Assembly (NCBI RefSeq): GCF_018100905.1
Contig: NZ_JAGJEG010000002.1
Span: forward strand, 372,001-436,000
Direction: 5' to 3'
From: Pseudoalteromonas sp. MMG010
GTDB taxonomy: Bacteria > Pseudomonadota > Gammaproteobacteria > Enterobacterales > Alteromonadaceae
Length of the DNA stretch: 64,000 bases
Made by a program: the position numbers and the translations under genes. Positions within the stretch are counted from its first letter, which is position 1; each line of letters begins with the position of its first letter. Positions 49,632 to 60,515 of the stretch are shown here, one piece after another. Under the pieces are notes generated by a model. It was not told where the DNA came from, searched no databases, and saw nothing but the letters and a program-made list of their open reading frames with translations.

Positions 49632-50218
49632 TCGGATGGTTCTCTCACAGAAGGATCGCTCAATAACTGATTTATTTTACTTTGCTGTAATTGCTCCAGC
49701 GCGGGTAACTTATCTAAACCAGTTAACGAAAAATAATCTAAAAATTGTTTGGTAGTTGCATATAAAGCCGGTTTGCCCGGTACCTCTTTATGCCCTACAG
49801 ATTTAATCCACTCTCTTTCAAGTAGTGTTTTAATGATTGCTGAGCCAGTTGTTACGCCACGTACTTGCTCTATTTCGCCGCGGGTTATCGGTTGACGATA
49901 AGCTATTAGCGAAAGTGTTTCTAACAAAGCACGGGAGTATTTAGGGGCACGTTCTTTAAATAAAGTATTTAGCCAAGGACTTAAGCTACTACATGCTTGG
50001 AAGCGATAACCACTTGCGACCTCAACAAGACGAATCCCTCGGGTTTGAAAATGATTTTCAATTTGTTCAATTGCACGATTAATTTGACTCATAGATACCG
50101 CCAATTCACTCAGCACTGTATCTTTAAGTAACCGCTTAGAGACCGGTTTATCAGCAACAAATATGGCTGCTTCGATAATCTCAATCAATTGCTCATCACT
50201 AATTCGCCGACTAGCCAT
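49628..50218 (-). CDS. scpB: Segregation and condensation protein ScpB
   Basis: A 196-residue kleisin partner of the SMC complex. It has two winged helices and the family block [20 protein letters not shown] (about residues 95-114), followed by [10 protein letters not shown] and [16 protein letters not shown]. In most gammaproteobacteria scpA lies directly upstream and overlaps scpB. Here the upstream 127 bases hold no gene and the next is an EF-hand lipoprotein, so scpA must be elsewhere or absent. Confidence 0.93.
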   Translation of the reverse strand: MASRRISDEQLIEIIEAAIFVADKPVSKRLLKDTVLSELAVSMSQINRAIEQIENHFQTRGIRLVEVASGYRFQACSSLSPWLNTLFKERAPKYSRALLETLSLIAYRQPITRGEIEQVRGVTTGSAIIKTLLEREWIKSVGHKEVPGKPALYATTKQFLDYFSLTGLDKLPALEQLQQSKINQLLSDPSVREPSE

Positions 50219-50300
50219 AAACTACCCACTTCACTTACTCAGCCGCATATTATGACAGAACACAAGCCCAGTGTGAAAATATATTATTAGTTTGGCGCAT

Positions 50301-50328
50301 AAAAAAGCCAGTGTTTAAACACTGGCTT
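50301..50328 (-). terminator. Terminator after the EF-hand lipoprotein gene
   Basis: A perfect 24-base palindrome AAGCCAGTGTTTAAACACTGGCTT, followed on the minus strand by TTTT. It ends the EF-hand transcript, confirming that scpB is transcribed separately. Confidence 0.85.
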
Positions 50329-50345
50329 GATAACATTAAATAAAA

Positions 50346-50864
50346 TTACGAGTTAACACTACTTAATGCTTCGTCTTCCGCAACGGCACTGCCGTTTTTC
50401 TTTATGTAACGTACAAATTCTTTTTTACTAATTCGTTTATCTTGGTTTTTATCCATATAACCAAAGTGATTTGCAATATCATCGTCATCGGCTTCTTCAA
50501 CCGACACATATCCGTCGCTATCGTTATCGAGTGATGAGAAGCTGCTTTCAATTTTGTCAAAGCGGGTAATTTCAGCTTTAAAAGCAGATTCACTTACTTC
50601 GCTATCTTCTGCAACTTGACCTGTAAATGCTTGCATATACTGGTTAAATTCTGTTCTACTAATCTGTTCATCATAGTTAGTATCAATTTTTGAGAAATGC
50701 TGCCAAATGTTGTCATCATCCGCTTCCACTTTTGAAATAAAACCATCGTGATCGTTATCAAGGCTACCAAAAGTACTATCTATTTGTTCTGGTTTAGGAT
50801 GTGAAGCGCACGCAGCTAAACTTAAAGAGGCTAAAATAGCAGATGCAAGTGTTAATGTTTTCAT
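50346..50864 (-). CDS. EF-hand calcium-binding lipoprotein
   Basis: A 172-residue lipoprotein (lipobox LSLAACAS, Cys19) with four EF-hand loops of the canonical 12-residue spacing: Asp36-Glu47 (DNDHDGFISKVE), Asp61-Glu72 (DTNYDEQISRTE), Asp113-Glu124 (DNDSDGYVSVEE) and Asp138-Glu149 (DKNQDKRISKKE). Loops 1 and 3 have the central Gly; loops 2 and 4 do not, so their calcium affinity may be lower. The halves 27-80 and 105-155 are an internal duplication. Periplasmic or outer-membrane calcium sensing is inferred; no partner is obvious. Confidence 0.85.
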   Translation of the reverse strand: MKTLTLASAILASLSLAACASHPKPEQIDSTFGSLDNDHDGFISKVEADDDNIWQHFSKIDTNYDEQISRTEFNQYMQAFTGQVAEDSEVSESAFKAEITRFDKIESSFSSLDNDSDGYVSVEEADDDDIANHFGYMDKNQDKRISKKEFVRYIKKNGSAVAEDEALSSVNS

Positions 50865-51177
50865 AATAAATATCCTTAACGTGAATGAATTTAATCTAAT
50901 ATATACAAATGCAATGCCAACAAAATAAATACATTTAAAACAACCAGTTACTTAACATATTAATTTATTAAGACTTACCACCTCAGCAAGCTTTTCAACC
51001 TAATGTGTAATATTTTCAATATCTATCACTTTTGTTATAACCCGTAATTAAAAATACAACGACATTAATGCATTACTCACTCACACATAGATACCGTAAT
51101 ACGGCGCTAAGCTAACGTGTTTTATTTTTAAAATTGCTGATACAATTATCATTATTTTGCTTAATTAAGGTACTCAA
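50865..51177. promoter_or_regulatory. Divergent promoter region between EF-hand gene and xthA
   Basis: 313 AT-rich bases with no gene. It must hold promoters for both flanking genes. AAGG precedes the xthA ATG. No clear operator or hairpin was recognised. Confidence 0.4.
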
Positions 51178-51984
51178 ATGAAAGTGATTTCTTTCAATAT
51201 TAATGGTCTGCGCGCTCGACTTCATCAACTTCAGGCTATTATTGATAAACATCAACCAGATATTATTGGTTTACAAGAAATCAAAGTTCATAATGAAGCA
51301 TTCCCTTTAGACGATGTAGAAAAAATGGGTTACCACGTTTATTTTCATGGCCAAAAAGCGCATTACGGCGTAGCCATGTTGTGTAAGCAAAAACCTAAAT
51401 CTGTATTTAAAGGTTTTGCTACCGACACCGACGAATCACAAAAGAGAATGATTAGTGTCACCGTAGAACAACCTAATGGTAAAGATTTAACCGTTATGAA
51501 TGGTTACTTCCCTCAAGGTGATAACATTAGTCACGAAATTAAATTTCCATACAAAGAGCAATTTTATAAAGATCTAATGACCCACTTAAATGAAAATCAC
51601 ACGCCAGATCAAGACGTGATTGTTATGGGTGATATTAATATTTCGCCGACCGATTTAGATATTGGTATTGGTGAAGTTAATGCTAAACGCTGGTTAAAAA
51701 CTGGAAAGTGTTCATTTCAACCCATCGAACGAGAATGGCTATCAAAGCTTTTAAATTGGGGATTTAAAGATACTTTTAGAGAGTTACACCCGACCACCGG
51801 TGAAAAATACTCATGGTTTGATTACCGCTCAAAAGGTTTTGTTGATAACCGCGGCTTACGTATAGATGTTGTATTAGCGACACCTGAGTTAGCAAAACGT
51901 TGTGTTGATGCCGGTATTGACTATGAGTTACGTGCCATTGAAAAACCATCAGACCACGCACCAATATGGTCGACGTTTAGTTAA
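51178..51984 (+). CDS. xthA: Exodeoxyribonuclease III
   Basis: A 268-residue AP endonuclease and 3'-5' exonuclease for base excision repair. All catalytic motifs are present: [16 protein letters not shown] (Glu metal ligand), [23 protein letters not shown] and [11 protein letters not shown], with the C-terminal SDHAPIW (catalytic His). It matches E. coli ExoIII (268 residues) in length. It is followed after 2 bases by a membrane-protein gene, suggesting cotranscription. Confidence 0.96.
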   Translation: MKVISFNINGLRARLHQLQAIIDKHQPDIIGLQEIKVHNEAFPLDDVEKMGYHVYFHGQKAHYGVAMLCKQKPKSVFKGFATDTDESQKRMISVTVEQPNGKDLTVMNGYFPQGDNISHEIKFPYKEQFYKDLMTHLNENHTPDQDVIVMGDINISPTDLDIGIGEVNAKRWLKTGKCSFQPIEREWLSKLLNWGFKDTFRELHPTTGEKYSWFDYRSKGFVDNRGLRIDVVLATPELAKRCVDAGIDYELRAIEKPSDHAPIWSTFS

Positions 51985-51986
51985 TA

Positions 51987-52634
51987 ATGATACCACTGAC
52001 GAGCCAATTATTACTTTGGTTGATCGTGGCTTTTAGCTACGCCTTTAGCATGAATAAACAAACCTATATGGCGTTATTTATAACGCCATATAGGCAAGTA
52101 GGCGTACTTGCGTGCTCACTGGTTTTTATTGTTTTATGGCAAATTAAAGCCGGTATTTTACCCGGTTTAGATCTGCATATTTTAGGGTTAACCGCTGCAA
52201 CACTTATTTTAGGTTGGCGCTTATGTTTATTAAGCGCTATGTTAAGCTCTTTAATCCTATTAGCATTTAATCTACTGTCTGTTTCACAATTAGCGCTGCA
52301 TTTAGTATTAACAGTAATTGTACCTACTTTGCTAAGCTACACTTTATTTTTACTGAGTTATCAATTTTTAGCACGGCATTTTTTTGTTTATATATTTGTT
52401 TGTGCATTTTTTTCAGCAGGGATCATAGCCTGTATAAAAATTACCTTAACCGCTGTATTTTATTTTAGTATTGGACAATATGATTGGAATCAACTCGCTG
52501 ACAATTATGTATATATAAGCGCAATTATTTGGTTCCCCGAAGCAATGCTTAATGCGATGGCTATCACATTGTTAATTACTTACCGCCCATATTGGGTAAA
52601 AACCTTTTACGATAAGGATTACCTAGACTCATGA
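51987..52634 (+). CDS. CbiM-like (COG3235) membrane protein
   Basis: A 215-residue integral membrane protein with about six helices. The IKAGILPGLDLHILGLTAAT segment resembles the start of CbiM-type energy-coupling-factor permease-like proteins, and LADNYVYISAIIWFPEAMLN resembles their C-terminal region. The metal-binding N-terminal His of true CbiM (MHI) is absent: it begins MIPLTSQ. Partner ATPase (CbiO) and CbiQ genes are not nearby, so transport of cobalt or nickel cannot be assumed. It overlaps rlmA by 4 bases. Confidence 0.65.
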   Translation: MIPLTSQLLLWLIVAFSYAFSMNKQTYMALFITPYRQVGVLACSLVFIVLWQIKAGILPGLDLHILGLTAATLILGWRLCLLSAMLSSLILLAFNLLSVSQLALHLVLTVIVPTLLSYTLFLLSYQFLARHFFVYIFVCAFFSAGIIACIKITLTAVFYFSIGQYDWNQLADNYVYISAIIWFPEAMLNAMAITLLITYRPYWVKTFYDKDYLDS

Positions 52635-53434
52635 GTCTTGATTACTTGTGCCCTCTTTGCACATTTGCGTTACAAAAAATAGATAATACACTTAGCTGCG
52701 AAAACAGGCACAGTTTTGATTTTGCAAAAGAAGGGTATGTTAATTTACTGCCTGTGCAAAATAAAAACTCAAAACACCCTGGTGATTCGCTAGAGATGGT
52801 ACAAGCTCGCAGAGCTTTTTTAGAACAGGGTTACTATCGTTTTTTGCAACAGGCGCTCATTGAAATTGTAAGCGATATTAACGCAGACACTTTGCTGGAT
52901 CTTGGTTGTGGTGAAGGTTTTTATACACACGCATTAGCACAACATACGCAAGCTCAAGTGTATGGCGTTGATATTTCTAAATCGGCCATTAAGTTTGCAG
53001 CAAAACGATACCCTAATTGTCATTTTAGTGTTGCTTCAATCAGCGAAGCACCTTTTAAATCACAATTTGCAGATATTTTAATTAGTGTTTTTGCGCCATT
53101 ATTTGAACATGAACTAGCCAGATTAGCCAAACCTAATGCACAACTAATTATAGCAAGTCCGGGGCCGTGGCATTTAAAAGAGTTAAAAGAATTAATTTAT
53201 AAACACGTTAATGAACATACTGAGATTCAGCCACCGAGTGGATTTGAGCATTTAAAAACCACACTAATTAGCCAACAAGTTCAGTTAGAGTTTAATGAAC
53301 TTAAAAACTTAATTATGATGACCCCTTTTGCATGGAAATTCAGACCTGAGCAATGGCATGCGTTAGAGCAAACAGCAAGTAAAAGTGTTACGTTATCTTT
53401 TTATATTTCTCAATTTAAAGTGAAAAACAGTTAG
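52631..53434 (+). CDS. rlmA: 23S rRNA (guanine745-N1)-methyltransferase
   Basis: A 267-residue SAM methyltransferase, like E. coli RlmA (RrmA, 269 residues), that methylates G745 in helix 35 of 23S rRNA. The N-terminal zinc ribbon is Cys7-x2-Cys10...Cys23-x3-His27. The SAM motif is LLDLGCGEGFYTHAL (about residues 88-102), and GVDISKSAIKFAAKRYP follows. It starts 4 bases inside the membrane-protein gene, indicating coupling. Confidence 0.92.
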   Translation: MSLDYLCPLCTFALQKIDNTLSCENRHSFDFAKEGYVNLLPVQNKNSKHPGDSLEMVQARRAFLEQGYYRFLQQALIEIVSDINADTLLDLGCGEGFYTHALAQHTQAQVYGVDISKSAIKFAAKRYPNCHFSVASISEAPFKSQFADILISVFAPLFEHELARLAKPNAQLIIASPGPWHLKELKELIYKHVNEHTEIQPPSGFEHLKTTLISQQVQLEFNELKNLIMMTPFAWKFRPEQWHALEQTASKSVTLSFYISQFKVKNS

Positions 53435-53476
53435 CGTTACCTTAGTAAACACAGCAATAAGTGAAGTAAAGCATGA

Positions 53477-53923
53477 CTAAAACTGTTCTTTAGTAAATGC
53501 TTTATCCATTTTTTCAAACATATCATTGAGTAAATCGGCAAGTTGCATATAGTTTGGCTTAACTTCACTTAACTGTGTCTGATAACCATTAGCAACCATT
53601 TTTTCATGAAGTTGTTTGTACCAAGAATACATTGCAGGTTCTAGCGGGGTTTGCGCACGTTTACCAAGCCATAATACCCCTTGTACTGGTAACGAAATGA
53701 AAAACAATGCACTGGCAATAGCTTGTGGTAAAAAATCAGGGCCTAAATACTGCAATTGAAAAAATAACGTCATCATAGCTAAAATGGGCATCACTGTTAT
53801 TGCCAATTCGGTGGCTTTAATTACCCTAAATTCATTAAATAATGGAGCCAGCTCTTTACGCATTGGCCATTTTTTAGCGTATTGCCGCCCTATTCTTATT
53901 TGTGACATCACATTTTTTTTCAT
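53477..53923 (-). CDS. yfbV: YfbV family inner-membrane protein (DUF412)
   Basis: A 148-residue protein with two membrane helices (about residues 45-70 and 72-95). It aligns with E. coli YfbV (GQxYxKxWP, ALPMQGxxWLGKR-like SLPVQGVLWLGKRAQTPL, PDYQALAD-like PNYMQLADLL). E. coli YfbV affects chromosome macrodomain insulation near Ter. GAGGAG lies 5 bases before the ATG at 53923. It diverges from ackA, as in E. coli. Confidence 0.92.
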   Translation of the reverse strand: MKKNVMSQIRIGRQYAKKWPMRKELAPLFNEFRVIKATELAITVMPILAMMTLFFQLQYLGPDFLPQAIASALFFISLPVQGVLWLGKRAQTPLEPAMYSWYKQLHEKMVANGYQTQLSEVKPNYMQLADLLNDMFEKMDKAFTKEQF

Positions 53924-54146
53924 TATGACTCCTCAAACATATTTAATCTTAGATTGAGTGTAACACATATTTTATCAATCATTTTAGTGTTAAATAAAAC
54001 CAATTTAGTGACTAAATCATACCAAAAAACTAAACATACAGGCGCACATAAGGTAAACTAAACGTTACTTTATATACTTCGTATTAACGCAAGTAAATTA
54101 TATATAATCATGATTAACAGTCGCTTACTTAGTTGGAAAAATACCT

Positions 54147-55361
54147 ATGCCGATATCCGCTTCTCAACCACAACATGTTTTGGTGTTAAATTGTGGTAGT
54201 TCTAGTTTAAAATTTGCCATAATCAATGCCTTAAATGGTGATGAAATCATTTCGGGTTTAGCTGAGCGTTTAGGGGCAAAAACACCTTCAATTAAGTACA
54301 AATTTAATAATAAAAAAACACTTATTGAGTTAGCTGAAAACGAAGCTCATGCAGAAGCTATTAATACGTTAGTTTCTTTAATTAAAGAGCATCATTTAGA
54401 TGAACATTTAATTGCCGTTGGACATCGTGTTGTGCATGGTGGCGAACACTTTACCGAATCAGCATTAATAAACGACGATGTAATATCAGCAATAAAACAA
54501 GCTTCGTCTTTAGCCCCTTTGCATGGCCATGCTAATTTGTTAGGTATTACATCAGCGCAAGCCGCGTTTGCTGGGTTACCACAAATTGCGGTTTTTGATA
54601 CAGCGTTTCATCAAAGTATGAATGAAGTTGCGTATTTATATGCACTTCCTTATAAACTTTACACTGACTACGGAGTAAGGCGTTACGGTTTTCATGGTAC
54701 AAGCCATTTTTATGTTGCTGGACAAACAGCAGCATTATTAAATCTTGATATTAATAAAAGCAACTTTATTAGTGCCCACTTAGGTAACGGCTGTTCAGTT
54801 TGTGCCATTAAAAATGGCCAAAGTGTTGATACAAGTATGGGGCTAACCCCACTTGAAGGTTTAATGATGGGCACGCGCAGTGGCGATATAGACCCTGGCT
54901 TATTTAATTTTTTAACCACCCAACTCGATTACAGCGCACAACAAATTGACGATTTATTAAATCAAAAAAGTGGCTTGTTGGGGATCAGTGAGTTATCTAA
55001 TGATTGTCGAACAATTGAAGAAGCGGCCATCGCTGGTGATAAAAAAGCAACCCTTGCTTTAGATATGTTCTGCTATCGTTTAGCTAAACAAATCGCCGCT
55101 TTTATGGTGCCTTTACAACGTTTAGATGCCATTATTTTTACTGGTGGTATTGGCGAAAATTCAGATATTATTCGTGAAAAAGTTATCTCTCAATTACTGT
55201 ATTTAGGCGTTAATTGCGATAAAGAGGCTAATTTAGCCGCCCGCTTTGGCTCACAAGGTATTATCAGTTCAACCTCGGCTCACAGTAAAGCGGTTGTTAT
55301 GCCAACGAATGAAGAATGGGTTATCGCCAACGACGCAGCACGTATTGCTAAGGAGCTATAA
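54147..55361 (+). CDS. ackA: Acetate kinase
   Basis: A 404-residue ASKHA-fold kinase that interconverts acetate + ATP and acetyl phosphate. Motifs: LNCGSSSLKFAI near the N-terminus, GHRVVHGGEHF, RRYGFHGTSHFYV, GNGCSVCAIKNGQSVDTSMG, MGTRSGDIDPG and FTGGIGENS. The next gene, pta, begins at the base after the stop, so the two are cotranslated. Promoter region is 53924-54146. Confidence 0.97.
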   Translation: MPISASQPQHVLVLNCGSSSLKFAIINALNGDEIISGLAERLGAKTPSIKYKFNNKKTLIELAENEAHAEAINTLVSLIKEHHLDEHLIAVGHRVVHGGEHFTESALINDDVISAIKQASSLAPLHGHANLLGITSAQAAFAGLPQIAVFDTAFHQSMNEVAYLYALPYKLYTDYGVRRYGFHGTSHFYVAGQTAALLNLDINKSNFISAHLGNGCSVCAIKNGQSVDTSMGLTPLEGLMMGTRSGDIDPGLFNFLTTQLDYSAQQIDDLLNQKSGLLGISELSNDCRTIEEAAIAGDKKATLALDMFCYRLAKQIAAFMVPLQRLDAIIFTGGIGENSDIIREKVISQLLYLGVNCDKEANLAARFGSQGIISSTSAHSKAVVMPTNEEWVIANDAARIAKEL

Positions 55362-57515
55362 ATGGCACGTAGAATCATGTTAATCCCAATTTCTACTGGT
55401 GTCGGCCTGACATCTGTATCGGTTGGCATAGTGCGCGCACTAGAACAAAAAACGGTTAAAGTAAACTTTTTTAAACCTATCGCACAACCGCGCTCCGGCG
55501 AAATTGGGCCAGAAAAATCGACCCAAATTGTTATGCAAGGCTCACCAATTACTCCCCCAACGCCATTTGCACTTGATTATGCAGAACAAATGATTGGCGA
55601 TGGTAAAGGTGACGATTTATTAGAAGAAATTGTAGAGCGTTTCGAAAGTAAAATTAATCCCGATGAAGTCGCTATTATCGAAGGTATGGTCCCAACGCGA
55701 CGTCAACCATATGCTGGTCGAGTTAATCGCGAAATAGCACAAACACTTGGAGCCGACATTGTATTTGTACTCACTCCAGGTAATGATAATAACAATCAAC
55801 TAGAAGATCGTTTAGAAATAGCCGCCGGTTACTATGGCGGAGTTGAACATCCTCGCGTATTAGGCTGTATTTTTAATAAAGTGAATGCTCCGCTTGATGA
55901 AGAAGGAAGAGCGCGAGCTGATTTAGTTGATTCGTATAATGCTGATGCACTCGATAACGCGTTAAATCGACTAGCGTCACTACCCATTTTTAGAAAAAAC
56001 CCTTTTATGCTGTTAGGCAGCATACCTTGGGATTTTGATTTAGTTGCACCACGAGTAAAAGATTTAAGTGCGTATTTAAAAGCCACCATTATTAATGAAG
56101 GCGACATGATGCACCGCCGACTCCGCCGCATTACTTTTTGTGCCCGTACCGTATCAAATATCTTAAATCACTTCACGCCGGGTGCATTGTTAGTCACCCC
56201 AGGTGATCGCTCAGATATTTTAGTTGCTGCGTGTTTATCTGCCATGAATGGTACAAAAATTGGCGCTATTTTACTCACTGGTGGCTTTGAACCAGAACCA
56301 AGAATTATGGCACTGTGCGAACAAGCAATGAAAACCGGCTTACCAATATTAGCCACAACGTCTGATACTTGGCGTACATCTTTACTATTACATAACTTCA
56401 ATATGGAAGTGCCTAGTGATGATGAACAGCGCATAGAAAAAGTCAAAGATCACAATGCAGATCATATTGACTCTGATTGGTTAGATACCCTTGCCCAAAG
56501 CGTTGGGAAAACGCGCAAATTATCACCACCAGCGTTTAGATATTTATTAACCGATAAAGCAAGAAAAGCAGGTAAAACAATCGTATTACCTGAGGGCAAT
56601 GAGCCTCGTACTATAAAAGCGGCGGCTATTTGTGGACAAAGAGGAATTGCCAAAACAATCTTATTAGGCGAACGTGAAGAAATAATGCGTATCGCTGAGC
56701 AACAAGGTATTGAACTTAACGAGCATGTGAGTATTGTCCAACCAAAAGATATAATTAATGATTATGTTGAGCCCATGGTTGAAATACGAAAAGGCAAAGG
56801 TTTAACTGAAGTTGTTGCACAAGAACAATTACAAGATAACGTTGTACTTGGAACCATGATGTTAGAGCAAAACCAAGTCGATGGTCTCGTTTCGGGTGCC
56901 GTTAATACCACCGCCAATACAATTCGCCCACCGCTGCAACTGATAAAAACAGCGCCTGGTTCATCGCTTGTTTCGTCAATATTCTTTATGTTATTGCCAG
57001 ATCAAGTCTTAGTGTATGGTGATTGTGCGATAAACCCAGACCCTAACGCAGAACAATTAGCTGATATTGCGATTCAATCGGCCGATTCAGCTGCGGCATT
57101 TGGCATTGAACCGAGAGTTGCAATGATAAGCTATAGCACAGGTACCTCAGGGACTGGCGCCGATGTTGAAAAAGTACGTGAAGCAACACAGATTGCAAAA
57201 CAAAAACGTCCTGATTTAATTATTGATGGCCCGTTGCAATATGATGCAGCTATCATGGAAAATGTAGCAATTAAAAAAGCGCCTAACAGCCCTGTTGCAG
57301 GTAAAGCCACCGTCTTTATTTTCCCCGATTTAAACACCGGTAATACAACTTACAAAGCAGTACAACGAAGTGCCGAACTCATTAGTATTGGACCGATGTT
57401 GCAAGGGATGCGTAAACCCGTCAATGATTTAAGCCGAGGCGCTTTAGTTGACGATATTGTTTATACCATTGCACTTACGGCCATTCAGGCAAAACAAGTG
57501 GCTGATTTAAAATAA
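55362..57515 (+). CDS. pta: Phosphate acetyltransferase
   Basis: A 717-residue long-form Pta that makes acetyl phosphate from acetyl-CoA. An N-terminal P-loop-NTPase-like regulatory domain (opening [15 protein letters not shown]) and a central DRTGG-like domain (about 215-330) precede the C-terminal catalytic domain (about 390-710) with [30 protein letters not shown], and [20 protein letters not shown]. It follows ackA with no gap. A stem-loop follows at 57538-57579. Confidence 0.97.
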   Translation: MARRIMLIPISTGVGLTSVSVGIVRALEQKTVKVNFFKPIAQPRSGEIGPEKSTQIVMQGSPITPPTPFALDYAEQMIGDGKGDDLLEEIVERFESKINPDEVAIIEGMVPTRRQPYAGRVNREIAQTLGADIVFVLTPGNDNNNQLEDRLEIAAGYYGGVEHPRVLGCIFNKVNAPLDEEGRARADLVDSYNADALDNALNRLASLPIFRKNPFMLLGSIPWDFDLVAPRVKDLSAYLKATIINEGDMMHRRLRRITFCARTVSNILNHFTPGALLVTPGDRSDILVAACLSAMNGTKIGAILLTGGFEPEPRIMALCEQAMKTGLPILATTSDTWRTSLLLHNFNMEVPSDDEQRIEKVKDHNADHIDSDWLDTLAQSVGKTRKLSPPAFRYLLTDKARKAGKTIVLPEGNEPRTIKAAAICGQRGIAKTILLGEREEIMRIAEQQGIELNEHVSIVQPKDIINDYVEPMVEIRKGKGLTEVVAQEQLQDNVVLGTMMLEQNQVDGLVSGAVNTTANTIRPPLQLIKTAPGSSLVSSIFFMLLPDQVLVYGDCAINPDPNAEQLADIAIQSADSAAAFGIEPRVAMISYSTGTSGTGADVEKVREATQIAKQKRPDLIIDGPLQYDAAIMENVAIKKAPNSPVAGKATVFIFPDLNTGNTTYKAVQRSAELISIGPMLQGMRKPVNDLSRGALVDDIVYTIALTAIQAKQVADLK

Positions 57516-57537
57516 CTAGCTTATTTAGTGTTTTTTA

Positions 57538-57579
57538 TAGCCTAACTATTTTTTTATTTTATATTAAATAGTTAGGCTA
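57538..57579 (+). terminator. Stem-loop after pta
   Basis: A perfect 13-bp stem TAGCCTAACTATT / AATAGTTAGGCTA with a 16-base AT-rich loop. No T-run follows it (GTTATACCG), so it may protect the 3' end rather than terminate. Confidence 0.5.
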
Positions 57580-57602
57580 GTTATACCGAAAAATACGCAG
57601 AG

Positions 57603-57625
57603 TTACCCACAGGAAATGTGGACAA
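57603..57625. promoter_or_regulatory. Inverted pair of DnaA-box-like 9-mers
   Basis: TTACCCACA (57603-57611) and, on the other strand, TTGTCCACA (57617-57625), separated by 5 bases; each differs from TTATCCACA by one base. The pair can also form a small CCACA/TGTGG hairpin. It lies in the 315-base gap between pta and the EIIA-like gene, where nothing else is recognised. Function as DnaA sites is speculative. Confidence 0.35.
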
Positions 57626-57830
57626 CTTCAAATAGGCTTTTCCCTTTTATTACTTGTTATTTTTCTATAATATAATTGTCAGAATGTTTTTATGGCTGGT
57701 TATTTAAAATAACAATGTCACTTCAACCAATAATAAAAAAGCACAAAGGGTAGTTTGATCACACGTTATTATTTTTATATCGCTTTGCTATTTTCAAAGC
57801 ACCCCCACTTTCCTTTTATTAGGTAATCAA

Positions 57831-58328
57831 ATGAATGCTTTGCAAGTTACATATAAAGCGCAAAACACACTGCCTTTAAATAGTTTAAACATAGCGAGCC
57901 CCTTTACGGGTAAAGTGTTGTCTATCGATACACATCCTGTTGCTTTTTTTCGTTACAGTACCTTAGGTCCAAGTGTATTAGTTGAGCTTTCTAGCCATAA
58001 AATTTTAGCTCCTTTTAACGGAAAATTATTACAAGTTAAAAATGCCGGTACAGAATTTGTGTTACAAGCAGATAACGGAATAAAGTTATTATTAAATTTA
58101 CATATTATTGCTAAAAAGCCACTTTCGCATACTCGAATAACTCAATTAAATGGCAAAAATATCACCCATTCCCAACAGCTCGCATATTTCGACTTGTTAG
58201 AACTTGAATCACCGATACTCGCGAGTGTCGTTTTATTAAACGGGCACAATTTAGGTCGTTTTCATTTTTCTCACACCCATGTTAATGCGGGTATAGACCC
58301 TATATTATCAATCATTAAGAAGATATAA
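57831..58328 (+). CDS. EIIA(Glc)-like protein lacking both conserved histidines
   Basis: A 165-residue protein with the PTS EIIA type-1 (Crr-like) beta-sandwich pattern: SPFTGKVLSIDTHPVAFF, GPSVLVELSSHKILAPFNGKL and NGIKLLLNLHI align with E. coli APLSGEIV..., GDGIAIKP...VAPVDGTI and SGVELFVHFGI. The phosphorylated His90 position is Asn (LLLNLHI), and His75 is Thr (GTEFVLQ). It therefore cannot be a phosphocarrier in the usual way. It probably shares a transcript with yffB and dapE (3 bases to yffB). A regulatory or binding role is inferred; the family call is by pattern only. Confidence 0.72.
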   Translation: MNALQVTYKAQNTLPLNSLNIASPFTGKVLSIDTHPVAFFRYSTLGPSVLVELSSHKILAPFNGKLLQVKNAGTEFVLQADNGIKLLLNLHIIAKKPLSHTRITQLNGKNITHSQQLAYFDLLELESPILASVVLLNGHNLGRFHFSHTHVNAGIDPILSIIKKI

Positions 58329-58331
58329 ATT

Positions 58332-59805
<1,474 letters not shown>

Positions 59806-59806
<1 letters not shown>

Positions 59807-60492
59807 TGAGTGATTTATTATCAGCCAATTTGCAGTGTATCACCGGGCAAACGGATACACATTTAGTCGATGTTCAACAACATCGGCTACATTACGCTAT
59901 TATCGATGATTTTTTATCACTGCAAACAGCCGCTAAACAAGCCGGTTTTAGATTAACCATAGCCTCTAGCTTTCGTGATTTTAATCGCCAACAAATTATT
60001 TGGGATAATAAGTTTAGTGGCCTGCGCCCTGTACTTGATATAAACCAACGCGTTATTGATATAACCCGCTTATCGGATTTTGAAAAGTGTAACGCAATAA
60101 TGCGCTACTCTGCATTACCTGGAGCCAGTAGGCATCATTTAGGGACCGATTTAGATGTATTTGATAGCTCAGCAGTGAGTAACGATTACCAGTTACAACT
60201 AACACCTGATGAATATCAACACGGCGGCCCATTTGCTCCTTTGAGCGATTGGTTAGATAAAAATCTAACTAAATATGGTTTTTATCGCCCTTATAAACTC
60301 GACTTAGGGGGGGTAGCTCCAGAGCTTTGGCATATAAGTCATATAAAGCAATCTCAATTGATGTTAAAAAGCTTAACGCAAACAGATCTGCTTCGCTGTA
60401 TAGAGCAAAGTCATGTGTTAGGGAAACACGAAATTATAGCTAATTTAACGCAAATATATTCTCGCTATGTAACCAATGTCAGCCCACCTTAG
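59806..60492 (+). CDS. M15B (VanY-like) D-alanyl-D-alanine carboxypeptidase family protein
   Basis: A 228-residue M15 peptidase-fold protein. Zinc-ligand motifs are GASRHHLGTDLDVFD (SxHxxGxxxD) and PELWHISHI (ExWH), with ASSFRDFNRQQIIWDNKF upstream as substrate contact. No signal peptide is seen, so it may be cytoplasmic or secreted by other means, unlike classical VanY. It overlaps dapE by 1 base. Peptidoglycan or peptide cleavage is inferred; a link to dapE would make sense as both concern meso-DAP/peptidoglycan metabolism. Confidence 0.8.
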
Positions 60493-60502
60493 GGCTGACA
60501 TT
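60475..60502 (+). terminator. Stem-loop overlapping the end of the M15 peptidase gene
   Basis: A perfect 11-bp stem AATGTCAGCCC / GGGCTGACATT with a 6-base loop that overlaps the stop codon. No T-run follows it. It may mark the 3' end of the yffB-dapE transcript. Confidence 0.5.
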
Positions 60503-60515
60503 AATAATAGGCACT

